From: Jiangella anatolica
GTDB taxonomy: Bacteria > Actinomycetota > Actinomycetes > Jiangellales > Jiangellaceae
Direction: 5' to 3'
Assembly (NCBI RefSeq): GCF_003236295.1
Contig: NZ_POTW01000021.1
Location: 20,183-84,182 of the forward strand
DNA length: 64,000 nt
Below are positions 16,489 to 24,814 of this stretch, piece after piece. How positions within the stretch are numbered: position 1 is the stretch's first letter; the number at the start of each line of letters is the position of its first letter. The notes beneath the pieces are model-generated. The model made no database searches and was not told where the DNA came from. It was given only the letters and a program-made list of their open reading frames with translations. Both the position numbers and the translations under genes were made by a program.

Positions 16489-17439
16489 TCACGTCTGGGT
16501 GACGAGCAGCGAGCCGAGATAGCCGCCGTACGCCGCGACGAACAACCCGCCCTCGAGCCGGCTGATCCGGCGGCCGGTCAGGAACACCGGCACGCAGGCC
16601 AGCGCCACCGCGACCATCAGCAGCAGGTCGCCGCCGAGGACCTCGTCGGGCACCTCGACGTCCCCCGGCGCCACCAGGATCGTCACCCCGAGGATGGCGG
16701 CGATGTTGTAGACGCTGGAGCCCAGCAGGTTGCCCAGCGCGATGTCGCGGTTGCCGCGGACCGTCGAGACGACGGTGGTGACCAGCTCGGGCGCCGACGT
16801 GCCGATGGCGATGATCGTCAGCCCGATGACGGCGTCGCTCACGCCGAGCGAGCGGGCGACGTCGACCGAGCCGTCCACCAGCATCGTGGCGCCGACGACG
16901 ATGATCGCGATGCCCACGACCAGACTCGCGACATCGCGCCAGGACCGACCCGGCCGGTAGGCGGCGTCGTACCCGGCCCGGACGGCGACCGGCTCGCGGC
17001 GGCTGACCCGCAGCACCGCCACCGTGTAGCCGACGGCGAAGACCACGAACAGCAGGCCGTCCAGTGTGCCGAAGGCGCCGTCGAGCGCGAGGACCAGCAG
17101 CAGCACCGCGGCCGCCGCCATCAGCGGCAGGTCCAGCCGCACCGTGCGCGAGTCGAGCGCGATCGGGCTGAGCAGCGCGCTCAGGCCGAGGATCAGCAGC
17201 AGGTTGACCAGGTTCGTGCCGACGATGTTGCCGACCGCCAGCCCGGCGCTGCCCTGGCGGGCGGCGTCGATGCCGACGGCCAGCTCCGGCAGGCTGGTGC
17301 CGATCGCCACCACCGTCACCCCGACGACGATCGGCGCGATCCCCAGCCGCAGCGCCAGCCCGGTCCCGCCGCGCACCAGCAGCTCGGCCCCGCCCAGCAG
17401 ACCGGCGAGACCGACGGCGATCAGCAGGGCGCTGGACAC
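16489..17439 (-). CDS. CaxA/YrbG-type calcium:cation antiporter
   Basis: 316-residue membrane protein with the inverted two-repeat architecture of the CaCA superfamily. Each half bears the ion-binding alpha motif: GTSLPELAVG (from residue 47) and GTSAPELVTTV (about residue 211), with VGNIVGTNLVN and LGNLLGSSVYN following. About ten transmembrane helices. The GTG start follows directly on the TGA of the upstream gene (TGAGTG), so the two are translationally linked. Expected to expel Ca2+ or Na+ in exchange for H+ or Na+. Confidence 0.92.
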   Translation of the reverse strand: MSSALLIAVGLAGLLGGAELLVRGGTGLALRLGIAPIVVGVTVVAIGTSLPELAVGIDAARQGSAGLAVGNIVGTNLVNLLLILGLSALLSPIALDSRTVRLDLPLMAAAAVLLLVLALDGAFGTLDGLLFVVFAVGYTVAVLRVSRREPVAVRAGYDAAYRPGRSWRDVASLVVGIAIIVVGATMLVDGSVDVARSLGVSDAVIGLTIIAIGTSAPELVTTVVSTVRGNRDIALGNLLGSSVYNIAAILGVTILVAPGDVEVPDEVLGGDLLLMVAVALACVPVFLTGRRISRLEGGLFVAAYGGYLGSLLVTQT

Positions 17440-18561
17440 TCAGAACGCGTACCGGAACACCGCCGCGACCGGCCCGCCCTCCGGCACGTCGGCGGCGCGC
17501 ACGGCCAGCACCCGGCCGCCGGCCAGCAGCGTCCGCCGGGCGATCTCGTCGACGACGCCGTAGCTGGCGGCGTCGTCGTCGGCGAACGTCACCGCGCCGG
17601 ACTCCGCGTCGACGAAGCCGGGCACCTTCTCGTCGATGTCGACGAGCAGCGTGTCGACGACGCCGTAGGTCGCGGCACGGGCGATGCTCGCGAGGTCGGT
17701 GGACGCGCGGCCCTGCGCGCTCCGCACCTCGAACAGGTCGCGGAACCGGGCGAGCTGCCCCGCGTAGACCTCGTCGAGGACCGGCCGGGCCAGATCCGCC
17801 AGCTCGTCGTCGGTGGCGCCCTCCGGGCTGCCGGCGATCCCCGGTCCGGCCAGGTGCGGGTAGCTGTTCACCGAGCGGTAGATCGCGTCCAGCGGCTCGG
17901 TGGCGGCCAGGATCAGCGGAAGTTCCAGGCCGGTGAGCACGCCGCGCAGCGCCTGGTCGACCTTGCGCGCGTACTGCCGCAGCCGGACCTTCTGCCCCTC
18001 AGAGCCCTGGATCCGGCCCACCGGCGCCCGGTCGGCCAGCGACGACTTGCCCGCCGCCGACGCGGCGTCGGACGGCAGCCCGGGCACGTCGACGGTGAAC
18101 GGCGGGCCGTCGCCGGTGACCTCGACCAGCCGCACCGAGCCCGCCGCGAGCGCCAGGACGAACGCCGCCTGCGGGAACGTGACGGCGCGCAGCAGCGGCT
18201 TCACGTAGAACCGGTCACCCACCTCGACGACGCTGGTCAGCTCGTTCGGCAGCCGGAACACCGTCACGCCGCCGGGCGCGGCGAACACCGCCAGACTGCG
18301 GGCCTGCTCGGCCCAGAAGTCGTCGTCCTCGACGAGGTCGTGCAGCGACTCGCGGACGTCGGCGGCCGCGGCGCGGTCCGCGCCCGCTGCCTCCAATTGC
18401 CGGGTCGCCTCGGCGGCCAGGTTCTTCAGCTCGATCCGCGCGGCCTGCGCCTGCTGGGTGACCGGGCTCGTCGGGACGTAGAGCGAGACGCTGACCGGAT
18501 CGCGTGCCCCGATCAGCCGCTCGAGCTGGGCCCGAGCCGGGATGTCGGTGTGGAGCGTCAT
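17440..18561 (-). CDS. baeRF-like (archaeo-eukaryotic release factor related) protein
   Basis: 373 residues from ATG 18561 (an in-frame GTG at 18582 would add seven). The layout matches the bacterial baeRF families: N-terminal PVSVSLYVPTSP strand, a coiled helical segment (QAQAARIELKNLAAEATRQLE), FAAPGGVTVFRLP, then an eRF1-like middle with FVLALAAGSVRLVEV and a C-terminal IARAATYGVVDTLLVDIDE/RTLLAGGRVLAV region. These proteins are thought to act on ribosomes under stress; the exact role is unknown. Co-translated with the antiporter and divergent from an ArsR operon across a shared operator. Confidence 0.75.
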   Translation of the reverse strand: MTLHTDIPARAQLERLIGARDPVSVSLYVPTSPVTQQAQAARIELKNLAAEATRQLEAAGADRAAAADVRESLHDLVEDDDFWAEQARSLAVFAAPGGVTVFRLPNELTSVVEVGDRFYVKPLLRAVTFPQAAFVLALAAGSVRLVEVTGDGPPFTVDVPGLPSDAASAAGKSSLADRAPVGRIQGSEGQKVRLRQYARKVDQALRGVLTGLELPLILAATEPLDAIYRSVNSYPHLAGPGIAGSPEGATDDELADLARPVLDEVYAGQLARFRDLFEVRSAQGRASTDLASIARAATYGVVDTLLVDIDEKVPGFVDAESGAVTFADDDAASYGVVDEIARRTLLAGGRVLAVRAADVPEGGPVAAVFRYAF

Positions 18562-18610
18562 CCCTCCACCGTCCCACAGCACGGGCGGTTGACGCAGGCC
18601 GTCGTCGCAT

Positions 18611-18654
18611 CGATACTCAACCTATTGGTTTATAAGCCGATCGGTTGAGTATCG
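18611..18654. promoter_or_regulatory. ArsR operator: 12-bp inverted repeat enclosing tandem 12-mers
   Basis: CGATACTCAACC at 18611-18622 is exactly complementary to 18643-18654. Between and overlapping are two similar 12-mers, AACCTATTGGTT (18619-18630) and AGCCGATCGGTT (18635-18646), 16 bases apart, and an A/T-rich TTTATAAG centre. It lies eight bases before the ArsR ATG and 50 bases from the divergent baeRF gene. Confidence 0.75.
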
Positions 18655-18662
18655 GAGAGACG

Positions 18663-19004
18663 ATGGACGACGGACTGAGCCTGGTCTTCGCGGCGCTCGC
18701 CGACCCGACCCGGCGGGCCATCCTGGCCCGGCTGGCCGAGGGGCCGGCGCCGGTGACCGAGCTCGGCCGGCCGTTCGACATCAGTGCCCAGGCGGTCTCC
18801 AAGCACCTCAAGGTGCTGGAGCGGGCCGGGCTGATCAGCCGCAGCCGGCAGGGCCAGTGGCGCCCGTGCCGGCTGGAGGCGGCGCCGCTGGAGCGGGCCG
18901 GCGGCTGGATCGAGCAGTACCGCGCGGTCTGGGAGGACTCCTTGGGCCGCCTCGAGCAGGAGATCGACCGGATCCAGGGGAGGCAGGACCATGCGGACGA
19001 CTGA
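18663..19004 (+). CDS. ArsR-family winged-helix repressor
   Basis: 113 residues from ATG 18663 (GGAGAG just upstream). FAALADPTRRAILARLAEG, VTELGRPFDISAQAVSKHLKVLERAGLI recognition helix and an RQGQWRPCRLE wing. Second member in this window of the ArsR group linked to AHSA1 proteins. Its end overlaps the next gene by 14 bases. Presumably autoregulated through the inverted repeat directly upstream. Confidence 0.92.
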   Translation: MDDGLSLVFAALADPTRRAILARLAEGPAPVTELGRPFDISAQAVSKHLKVLERAGLISRSRQGQWRPCRLEAAPLERAGGWIEQYRAVWEDSLGRLEQEIDRIQGRQDHADD

Positions 19005-19473
19005 GGTGCTCTTCGAGCCGGGACGGCAGGACATCGTCGTCACCAGGGGTTTCGCCGCACCACCGGACGTCGTCTTCGCGACGATGACCGACCCGGCGCT
19101 GATCCCGCGCTGGTGGGGCTCGCGCCGCTTCGACACCACCGTCGAGGAGATGGACGTGCGACGCGGCGGCAGCTGGCGGTTCGTCACCAGGCACCGCGAG
19201 GGACCCGCGACGCCGTACGTCTTCCGCGGCGTCTACCACGACGTCGTGCCCGCCTCGCTGATCGTCTCGACGCTGCAGTTCGAGATGGGCGGCCCCGGCC
19301 ACCTGCAGCTCGTCAGCGAGTCGTTCGAGCCCGACGGCGACGGCACCCGCTACGTCAACGTCGCGCTCTTCCAGTCCGTCGAAGACCGCGACGGCTGGAT
19401 CCCGACCGGCATGGAGACCGGCATCCGCGACGCGCACGACCTGCTCGACGAGCTGATCGGGGTGGCGCGCTGA
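18991..19473 (+). CDS. SRPBCC/AHSA1-family protein
   Basis: 160 residues; one AHSA1 domain covers nearly all: VTRGFAAPPDVVFATMTDPALIPRWWG, a beta-rich core with GGSWRFVTR, FRGVYHDVVPASLIVSTLQFE, and a C-terminal helix GMETGIRDAHDLLDELIGVA lining a hydrophobic pocket. Translationally coupled at both ends (14-bp overlap with ArsR; TGATG with the next gene). Ligand unknown. Confidence 0.9.
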   Translation: MRTTEVLFEPGRQDIVVTRGFAAPPDVVFATMTDPALIPRWWGSRRFDTTVEEMDVRRGGSWRFVTRHREGPATPYVFRGVYHDVVPASLIVSTLQFEMGGPGHLQLVSESFEPDGDGTRYVNVALFQSVEDRDGWIPTGMETGIRDAHDLLDELIGVAR

Positions 19474-19934
19474 TGGACCTCACCGTCACCCGCGAGTACG
19501 ACGCGCCGCCGGACCGCGTGTGGGCCGCGCTGACCGAGCCGGCACTGGTGGCGCGCTGGTGGGGTCCGGCCGGCTTCACCGCGCCGGTCGCCCGCATGGA
19601 CGTCCGCCCCGGCGGCGTCTCGCTGGTGTCCATGCGCTCGCCCGACGGTTTCGAGCTGTACAACACCTGGACGTACGGTCTGGTCGACCCGCCGCGCCGG
19701 CTGGAGTACCTGCTGCGCTTCTGTGACGCGACCGGCCGCCCGGTGCCACCGTCGTCGCTCGGCCTGCCCGCCGACGTCCCCGCGACCGGCGTGCCGCACG
19801 AGCTGACGCTTCACCCGTCCGCCGGCGGGACGGAGCTCACCGTCACCGAGCGCGGCTACGGCACGGCCGAGACCGTCCACCTGTCCCGGCTCGGGCTGGA
19901 GCAGACGCTGGACAAGCTCGCGGCCGTCCTGTGA
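19473..19934 (+). CDS. SRPBCC/AHSA1-family protein (second in operon)
   Basis: 153 residues from ATG 19473. Same fold as its neighbour: VTREYDAPPDRVWAALTEPALVARWWGP opening, MDVRPGGVSLVSMRSPDG, LVDPPRRLEYLLRF and a C-terminal helix SRLGLEQTLDKLAAVL. The tandem pair probably arose by duplication or forms a heterodimer. Converges on the iron-siderophore operon 12 bases later without an obvious terminator hairpin. Confidence 0.9.
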   Translation: MDLTVTREYDAPPDRVWAALTEPALVARWWGPAGFTAPVARMDVRPGGVSLVSMRSPDGFELYNTWTYGLVDPPRRLEYLLRFCDATGRPVPPSSLGLPADVPATGVPHELTLHPSAGGTELTVTERGYGTAETVHLSRLGLEQTLDKLAAVL

Positions 19935-19946
19935 CCGGCGCCGGGT

Positions 19947-21020
19947 TCATTCCTCTGGCGAGGCGGGGACCTCGGTGGCCGGGTCGCCGTCCAGGGCCGC
20001 GACGAGCTGGGGGACGAGGTGGTCGAGGGTGAACCGGATCGACAGCGGGCTGGCGAAGGAGAACGCCACGTCGGTGGCCGCGGTGTCGAGGAAGACGACG
20101 CGACCCTCCCGGCCGGCCCTGCTGTTGGCGTAGGTCGGGTTGCCGGAGATGACGTTGGCCGCACCCGCCTCCTCCTCCGTCGACGTCCCGCCGATGACGA
20201 CGACGGCGTCGCCGGCGAGGTCGAGGTTGTCGCCGACCAGCTCCGGCGAGACCGGCGCCCAGAACTGCGAGCCGGCCAGCTCGTCGATCGCGGCGGGGGT
20301 CTGCATGCCGAGCTCGGCCAGCAGCTGGGACCGCGGGTCGCCCGAGGAGTACATGCCGATGGTGTCCGCCGCCCATGCGCTCCACGCCGCGACCTCCGCG
20401 CCGACGAGCTCCGGGTGCTCCTCCCGTGCCGCGGCGAACAGCCCCTCCACCTCGGCGATGATCTCGTCGGCGCGGTCGGCCTGGCCGAGCGCGGCGCCGA
20501 TCAGGCGGGTCATGTCGCGCCACGGCTCGTTGTAGTCGGTGCTGCCGACGGGGCCGGCCACCGTGGGCGCGATCTGCGACAGCGTCTCGTACTCCTCCTC
20601 GGTGATGCCGGAGTAGACGGCCACGATGAGGTCGGGCCGCAGCTCGGCGACGCGCTCGATGTCGAGCTCGGTGCCGAGCACCTCGGGCGGATCGCCCTCC
20701 GCCAGGTCGGCCGCCCACGGGTTGATCTCGTGGTCGTAGACGCCGTACCACTGCCGCACGGCGACCGGCGACACGCCGAACTCGTAGAGCCAGTCCTGCT
20801 CCTTGTAGCCGACGCTGACCACGCGCACGGGAGCGGCCTCGATCTCGGTCTCGCCGAACTTGTGCTCCACCGTCACGGGGAAGGCGCCCTCGGCCGCCGT
20901 CCCGGCCGCCGGCTCGTCGTCGGGTTCGTCCGCGCCGCACGCGGTGACGGTGAGTCCCACCGCGACGAGCATCGTCAGGAGCAGCCGCCGCCAGCGGCCG
21001 GCGTCAGTTCCGGAGCGCAT
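19947..21020 (-). CDS. iron-siderophore ABC transporter substrate-binding lipoprotein
   Basis: 357 residues from ATG 21020. Sec-type signal with a VTAC lipobox, acidic linker, then a FecB/FepB-type Peripla_BP_2 domain: VVSVGYKEQDWLYEFGVSPV, LDIERVAELRPDLIVAVYSG, EEYETLSQIAPTV, long connecting helix and a C-terminal FTLDHLVPQLVAALDG. Third gene of an iron-box-controlled operon; its start overlaps the upstream stop by 17 bases. More diverged from the two upstream paralogues than they are from each other, so probably a different siderophore specificity. Confidence 0.9.
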   Translation of the reverse strand: MRSGTDAGRWRRLLLTMLVAVGLTVTACGADEPDDEPAAGTAAEGAFPVTVEHKFGETEIEAAPVRVVSVGYKEQDWLYEFGVSPVAVRQWYGVYDHEINPWAADLAEGDPPEVLGTELDIERVAELRPDLIVAVYSGITEEEYETLSQIAPTVAGPVGSTDYNEPWRDMTRLIGAALGQADRADEIIAEVEGLFAAAREEHPELVGAEVAAWSAWAADTIGMYSSGDPRSQLLAELGMQTPAAIDELAGSQFWAPVSPELVGDNLDLAGDAVVVIGGTSTEEEAGAANVISGNPTYANSRAGREGRVVFLDTAATDVAFSFASPLSIRFTLDHLVPQLVAALDGDPATEVPASPEE

Positions 21021-21999
21021 CGGCGGCGTCCTCCAGCTGGGCCTCGTAGGCGGGCACCGAGTAGCCGGCGCCCCACACCGCGTCGTCGACGACGTGGACC
21101 CGGCCGGCGCTGACGGCGGGCAGGCGGCTCCACAGCGGGTGCGCCTCCAGCTGGGCCATTGTCTCGTCCGGGTCCTGGCTGGCGCTGACGAACAGCACCT
21201 CGTGGTCGAACCGGCCGAGCTCCTCGCCGGACACCTCGGTGAAGAACTCCTCCGGCGTCGGCCGCGTGCCGGGCAGGCCCAGCCGGTCGAGGATCGGGCT
21301 GCACACCGAGCCGTAGCTGTCGCCGAAGACGCGCAGGTAGGCAGCCGTCGGGAGGGCGCCGCCGGCCTGCGCCGCGCTCGCCACGTCGTCGATCCGCTCG
21401 CGCAGCGCGGCGGCGACGTCACGCGCCGCGGACTCGCGGCCGACCACCGTGCCGACGCCGAGCAGCAGCTCCATCGACTCGTCGAACGTGCGGTAGCCGT
21501 TGCGCACGGCGACCGTGGGCACGTCGATGGTCTCGAGCGTCTTGAAGATCGGGCCGTAGTAGTCGTCGAAGCCGGTCTCGGCGACGATGAGGATCAGGTC
21601 CGGGTTCGCCAGCAGGATCTTCTCCGCGTTGGGCTCGGCATGCGTGCCGACGTCGGTGAGGCCGGCGATGAGGTCGGGGACGCCGAGGTAGTCCAGCGTC
21701 GACAGATCCGCGACGTCGGCCTTGGCGAACCCGGCGATGCGGTCGGTCTCGAACCCGAGGCTGATGAGGTTGCCGAGGATCTGCTGGTCCATGACCACGA
21801 CCCGCTGCGGGTCGGCCGGCACCTCGATCGTCGCGCCGAAGACGTCCTGGACCGAGCGGGTCGTGCTGGTGGCCCGCGGCCGCGGCTCCGACGTGCCGCA
21901 GCCGGCGAGGATGCCGGCGGCGGACAGGATCGCCAGGAACTGGCGGCGGGTCGCGTCGTCGTCGATCTGGGCGGGCCGCGTCAGCAGGGTCGTTGCCAT
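21004..21999 (-). CDS. iron-siderophore substrate-binding Tat lipoprotein
   Basis: 331 residues from ATG 21999. The N-terminus has a twin-arginine motif TRRQFLAIL followed by an LAGC lipobox, predicting Tat export and lipidation. Peripla_BP_2 domain: RVVVMDQQILGNLISLGFETDRIAGF, ILLANPDLILIVAET, YYGPIFKTLETIDVPTVAV and a DPDETMAQLEAHPLWSRLPAV closing strand-helix. The leader is almost the same as in the adjacent upstream protein, marking a recent duplication or shared module. Middle gene of the three-binding-protein operon. Confidence 0.9.
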   Translation of the reverse strand: MATTLLTRPAQIDDDATRRQFLAILSAAGILAGCGTSEPRPRATSTTRSVQDVFGATIEVPADPQRVVVMDQQILGNLISLGFETDRIAGFAKADVADLSTLDYLGVPDLIAGLTDVGTHAEPNAEKILLANPDLILIVAETGFDDYYGPIFKTLETIDVPTVAVRNGYRTFDESMELLLGVGTVVGRESAARDVAAALRERIDDVASAAQAGGALPTAAYLRVFGDSYGSVCSPILDRLGLPGTRPTPEEFFTEVSGEELGRFDHEVLFVSASQDPDETMAQLEAHPLWSRLPAVSAGRVHVVDDAVWGAGYSVPAYEAQLEDAADALRN

Positions 22000-22013
22000 G
22001 GTTGCCACCTCGC

Positions 22014-23063
22014 TCACGCGCCCATCAGGGTGAGGGCGTCGTCGATGTCCTCGATCACGCGGCGGGCCGCGACGGCGCCGCCGAACTCCCAGTGGTTGCC
22101 GACGATCACGACGCGGTCGCGGCGGACGACGTCCAGCGTCGGCCACAGCGGGCTCTGCTCGTGCTCGGTCGACTCCTCGCGCACCTCGAGGAAGAGCAGG
22201 TCGGCGTCGACGAGGCCGAGGTTCTCGGCGGACAGTGCGATCGTGCCGTACTCGTCGGGCACGACGCCGTCCAGCTGCGGCGGAGCGGTGAAGCCGAGCT
22301 CACTGAGCAGGATCGTGCCCAGCACGCCGGACTCCCCCGCCGTCGACAACGCGTTGATCGCCATGGAGTCCGGCGTGCTCTTGGCCTCTGTCACGGTGGT
22401 CGAGGCGATCGCGTCGGCGTGCTCGTCGCGCAGGTCGGCCAGCAGGCGCTCGCTCTCGGCGATGTAGGCCTCGGCCTCGTCCTCCAGCTCCAGCAGCGCG
22501 CCGTACGCCCGCAGGGTGCTGCGCCAGTCCTGGAACGACGCCGTCCCGCCGTACCTCGTCGCGGGATCGCGGGTCTGGCTCGTCGGCACGACCAGCAGTG
22601 GCGCGATCCGGGCCAGCTCGTCCTGCTGCTCCATGCCGTCGATCTGGTCGAACGGGGCCAGGATGAGGTCGGGCTCGGCCGCGGCGACGGTCTCGAGGTT
22701 GGCCTCGAAGGCGAACCCCGGATCCACCAGGCCCTCCCGCGACACCTCGTCGTACAGGTAGTGGGACGGGTCCTGGGCGAACCACGTCGCGCCGAACACC
22801 CCGACGATTCGCGACGTGTCGAAGCCGAGGGCGACGAGGTAGTCCAGCGTCATCAGGTCGGCGAGGATCCGCCGCGGGGCGACGGGGATCTCGACGTCGC
22901 CGTACGCCCCGGCGACGGTGCGGGTGCCGGCCTCCTCCGTCGCGCCGGTGTCGTCATCGGCGCCGCAGGCGGCCACCAGACCGGCGGCGGCGAGGACGGC
23001 GAGGAACTGGCGCCGGGTGGCGTCGTCGTGGATCTCCGGCACGGCTGCCGACAGCGTGGTCAT
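22014..23063 (-). CDS. iron-siderophore substrate-binding Tat lipoprotein (operon leader)
   Basis: 349 residues from ATG 23063, preceded by AAGGAG. Tat motif TRRQFLAVL and VAAC lipobox. Peripla_BP_2 domain includes RRILADLMTLDYLVALGFD, VAAAEPDLILAPFDQIDGM, ELARIAPLLVV, LRAYGALLELEDEAEAYIAE and SPLWPTLDVVRRDRVVIV. First gene of the 23063-to-19947 operon, directly behind an iron box, so expected to be induced by iron limitation. Works with the permease/ATPase genes on the same strand just upstream. Confidence 0.92.
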   Translation of the reverse strand: MTTLSAAVPEIHDDATRRQFLAVLAAAGLVAACGADDDTGATEEAGTRTVAGAYGDVEIPVAPRRILADLMTLDYLVALGFDTSRIVGVFGATWFAQDPSHYLYDEVSREGLVDPGFAFEANLETVAAAEPDLILAPFDQIDGMEQQDELARIAPLLVVPTSQTRDPATRYGGTASFQDWRSTLRAYGALLELEDEAEAYIAESERLLADLRDEHADAIASTTVTEAKSTPDSMAINALSTAGESGVLGTILLSELGFTAPPQLDGVVPDEYGTIALSAENLGLVDADLLFLEVREESTEHEQSPLWPTLDVVRRDRVVIVGNHWEFGGAVAARRVIEDIDDALTLMGA

Positions 23064-23088
23064 CAGGGAGCGCTCCTTGGATCCGAAG

Positions 23089-23107
23089 TTAGGCGAGGCT
23101 AGCCTAA
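23089..23107 (-). promoter_or_regulatory. IdeR/DmdR iron box
   Basis: TTAGGCGAGGCTAGCCTAA: a 19-bp imperfect palindrome matching the DtxR/IdeR consensus (TTAGGTTAGGCTAACCTAA) at 16 of 19 positions, 26 bases before the first binding-protein gene. Expected to hold Fe2+-IdeR and silence the operon when iron is plentiful. Confidence 0.85.
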
Positions 23108-23125
23108 TGACACGGTCCAATCGGG

Positions 23126-23977
23126 TCAATCGTGACGCTCTTCGTCCGCGAACCGGGACAGCTGTGCGGCCCGGTCGGCGTCCGAGGTGCGCGGGCACGT
23201 CGTGCACGGGAGTCCGTCGTCGGCGACCTTGTAGTAGAAGCAGCAGCTGATCCGCCGCCGGGTGAGGTGTGACCGGCCGCGGTCGTCGACCACCGTGTAG
23301 TAGCTCGACGGGTCGGCGAAGTGGTCGGCGCCGCCGGGCAGCGTCGTGCGCGCGGTGGCGACGACCTGCTCCTCCGTCGCCGCCAGCGCGGACGTGTGCA
23401 GCCAGAAGCCGCTGTCGATGCCGTCGAAGAACGCGCCGAGCAGGTGGCGACGCGGCAGCCGGGCGCCCGTGCGGAACGTCGCCAGGAAGGCGTCGGCGTG
23501 GGCGCGCACCTCGGCCCGCAGGACCGCGGCGAGGGCGGCCTCGTCGTCCACCACCGTGGCGTCCGGGTGCGCGGCCGCGTCGTCGCAGGGAAGACACCAG
23601 AACCGCGGATCGAGCACGGCGACGTCGTCGGGATAGGGATGCTCCGGGTGGCAGCGGAACGCGAGGCTCTCGCGGCCCAGCCGGGGCACCCGGCGGTCGA
23701 CGAAGAAGCAGCGCGCGGCCGTCACCGACACGACGTCGGCGTACCAGCCCAGCACGTAGCCGGAGGTGGTCAGCGGGTGGGATCGCCCGTACTCGGTCAC
23801 CTGCCCGGCGACGGCCGCCGCCTCCCACGTCGTCACGTACGACTCGTCGACGTCCGAGGTCCGGACGAACCCGTCGGGCACCCGGCCGGGCGACAGGGTG
23901 AGGCCCAGCCAGTCGTGCGCCCTGCTGGCGCGGCCGAGGGTGCGGGCCAGCGGATGCGCCCCCGCATAGTCCGTCAT
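23126..23977 (-). CDS. FhuF-like ferric-siderophore reductase ([2Fe-2S])
   Basis: 283 residues. The C-terminal cluster motif is the atypical FhuF one: adjacent cysteines Cys245-Cys246, ten or so residues, then Cys258-x-x-Cys261 (CCFYYKVADD then GLPCTTCPR). The body is helical with HPLTTSGYVLGWYADV and FRTGARLPRRHLLGAFFDG. FhuF proteins reduce ferric iron in imported siderophores in the cytoplasm so that the iron is released. ATG overlaps the ATPase stop, so it is the last gene of the permease-permease-ATPase-reductase operon. Confidence 0.88.
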   Translation of the reverse strand: MTDYAGAHPLARTLGRASRAHDWLGLTLSPGRVPDGFVRTSDVDESYVTTWEAAAVAGQVTEYGRSHPLTTSGYVLGWYADVVSVTAARCFFVDRRVPRLGRESLAFRCHPEHPYPDDVAVLDPRFWCLPCDDAAAHPDATVVDDEAALAAVLRAEVRAHADAFLATFRTGARLPRRHLLGAFFDGIDSGFWLHTSALAATEEQVVATARTTLPGGADHFADPSSYYTVVDDRGRSHLTRRRISCCFYYKVADDGLPCTTCPRTSDADRAAQLSRFADEERHD

Positions 23978-24813
23978 CGCGCCGGCTCCTCCTGTGTACG
24001 GATCTCGGCGGCCGCGGGCCGGTGGTGCCGGCCGATCGGCAGCACCAGCGGGGTGCCCGAGACCTCGTCGGTCACCACCCGGCAGGGCAGGCCGAACACG
24101 GCCTCGACCAGCTCGGCGTCGACGACCTCGCCCGGCGGGCCGGACACGACGACGGCTCCGTCGCGCATGACGATCAGGTGGTCGCTGTAGCGGGCCGCCT
24201 GGTTGAGGTCGTGCAGCACCAGCACGATCGTCCGGCCGTCGCGCTGGTTGAGGTCGGTGAGCAGGTCCAGCACCTCGACCTGGTGGGCGAGGTCGAGGTA
24301 GGTCGTCGGCTCGTCGAGCAGCATCACCTGGGTGCCCTGGGCGAGCGCCATCGCGATCCAGACGCGCTGGCGCTGGCCGCCGGACAGCTCGTCGACGGGC
24401 CGGCGGGCCAGCTCGATGGTGCCGGTCAGCCGCATCGCCTCGGTGACGGCGATCTCGTCGGCCTCGCCCCAGTGCCGGAACCACGTCTGGTGCGGGTAGC
24501 GGCCGCGGGCGACCAGGTCGGTGACCGTGATGCCCTCGGGCGCGATCGGCGCCTGCGGCAGCAGGCCGAGCCGGGTGGCGACGTCCTTGGTCGGCATCCG
24601 GTGGATGCTCTCGCCGTCGAGCAGCACGGTGCCGGCCTTCGGCCGCAGCAGCCGCGCCAGCGCCCGCAGCAGCGTCGACTTGCCGCACGCGTTGGCGCCC
24701 ACGATGCAGGTGATCCGCCCGGCGGGGATGTCGACGCTGAGGTCGCGGGCGACCTCGACGCGGTCGTAGGCGAGCGTGAGGCCCTCGCCCACGAGGGTGT
24801 GCGTGCCGTGCAT
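23974..24813 (-). CDS. iron-siderophore ABC transporter ATP-binding protein
   Basis: 279 residues of the FecE/FepC type: Walker A GANACGKST, Q-loop LLPQAP, signature LSGGQRQRVWIAMALAQ, Walker B VMLLDEPTTYLD, H-loop LVLHDLNQAARYSD. Characteristic CxC-free FepC C-terminus. One base separates it from the permease gene upstream. Drives the permease pair for ferric-siderophore uptake. Confidence 0.95.
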   Translation of the reverse strand: MHGTHTLVGEGLTLAYDRVEVARDLSVDIPAGRITCIVGANACGKSTLLRALARLLRPKAGTVLLDGESIHRMPTKDVATRLGLLPQAPIAPEGITVTDLVARGRYPHQTWFRHWGEADEIAVTEAMRLTGTIELARRPVDELSGGQRQRVWIAMALAQGTQVMLLDEPTTYLDLAHQVEVLDLLTDLNQRDGRTIVLVLHDLNQAARYSDHLIVMRDGAVVVSGPPGEVVDAELVEAVFGLPCRVVTDEVSGTPLVLPIGRHHRPAAAEIRTQEEPAR

Positions 24814-24814
24814 G

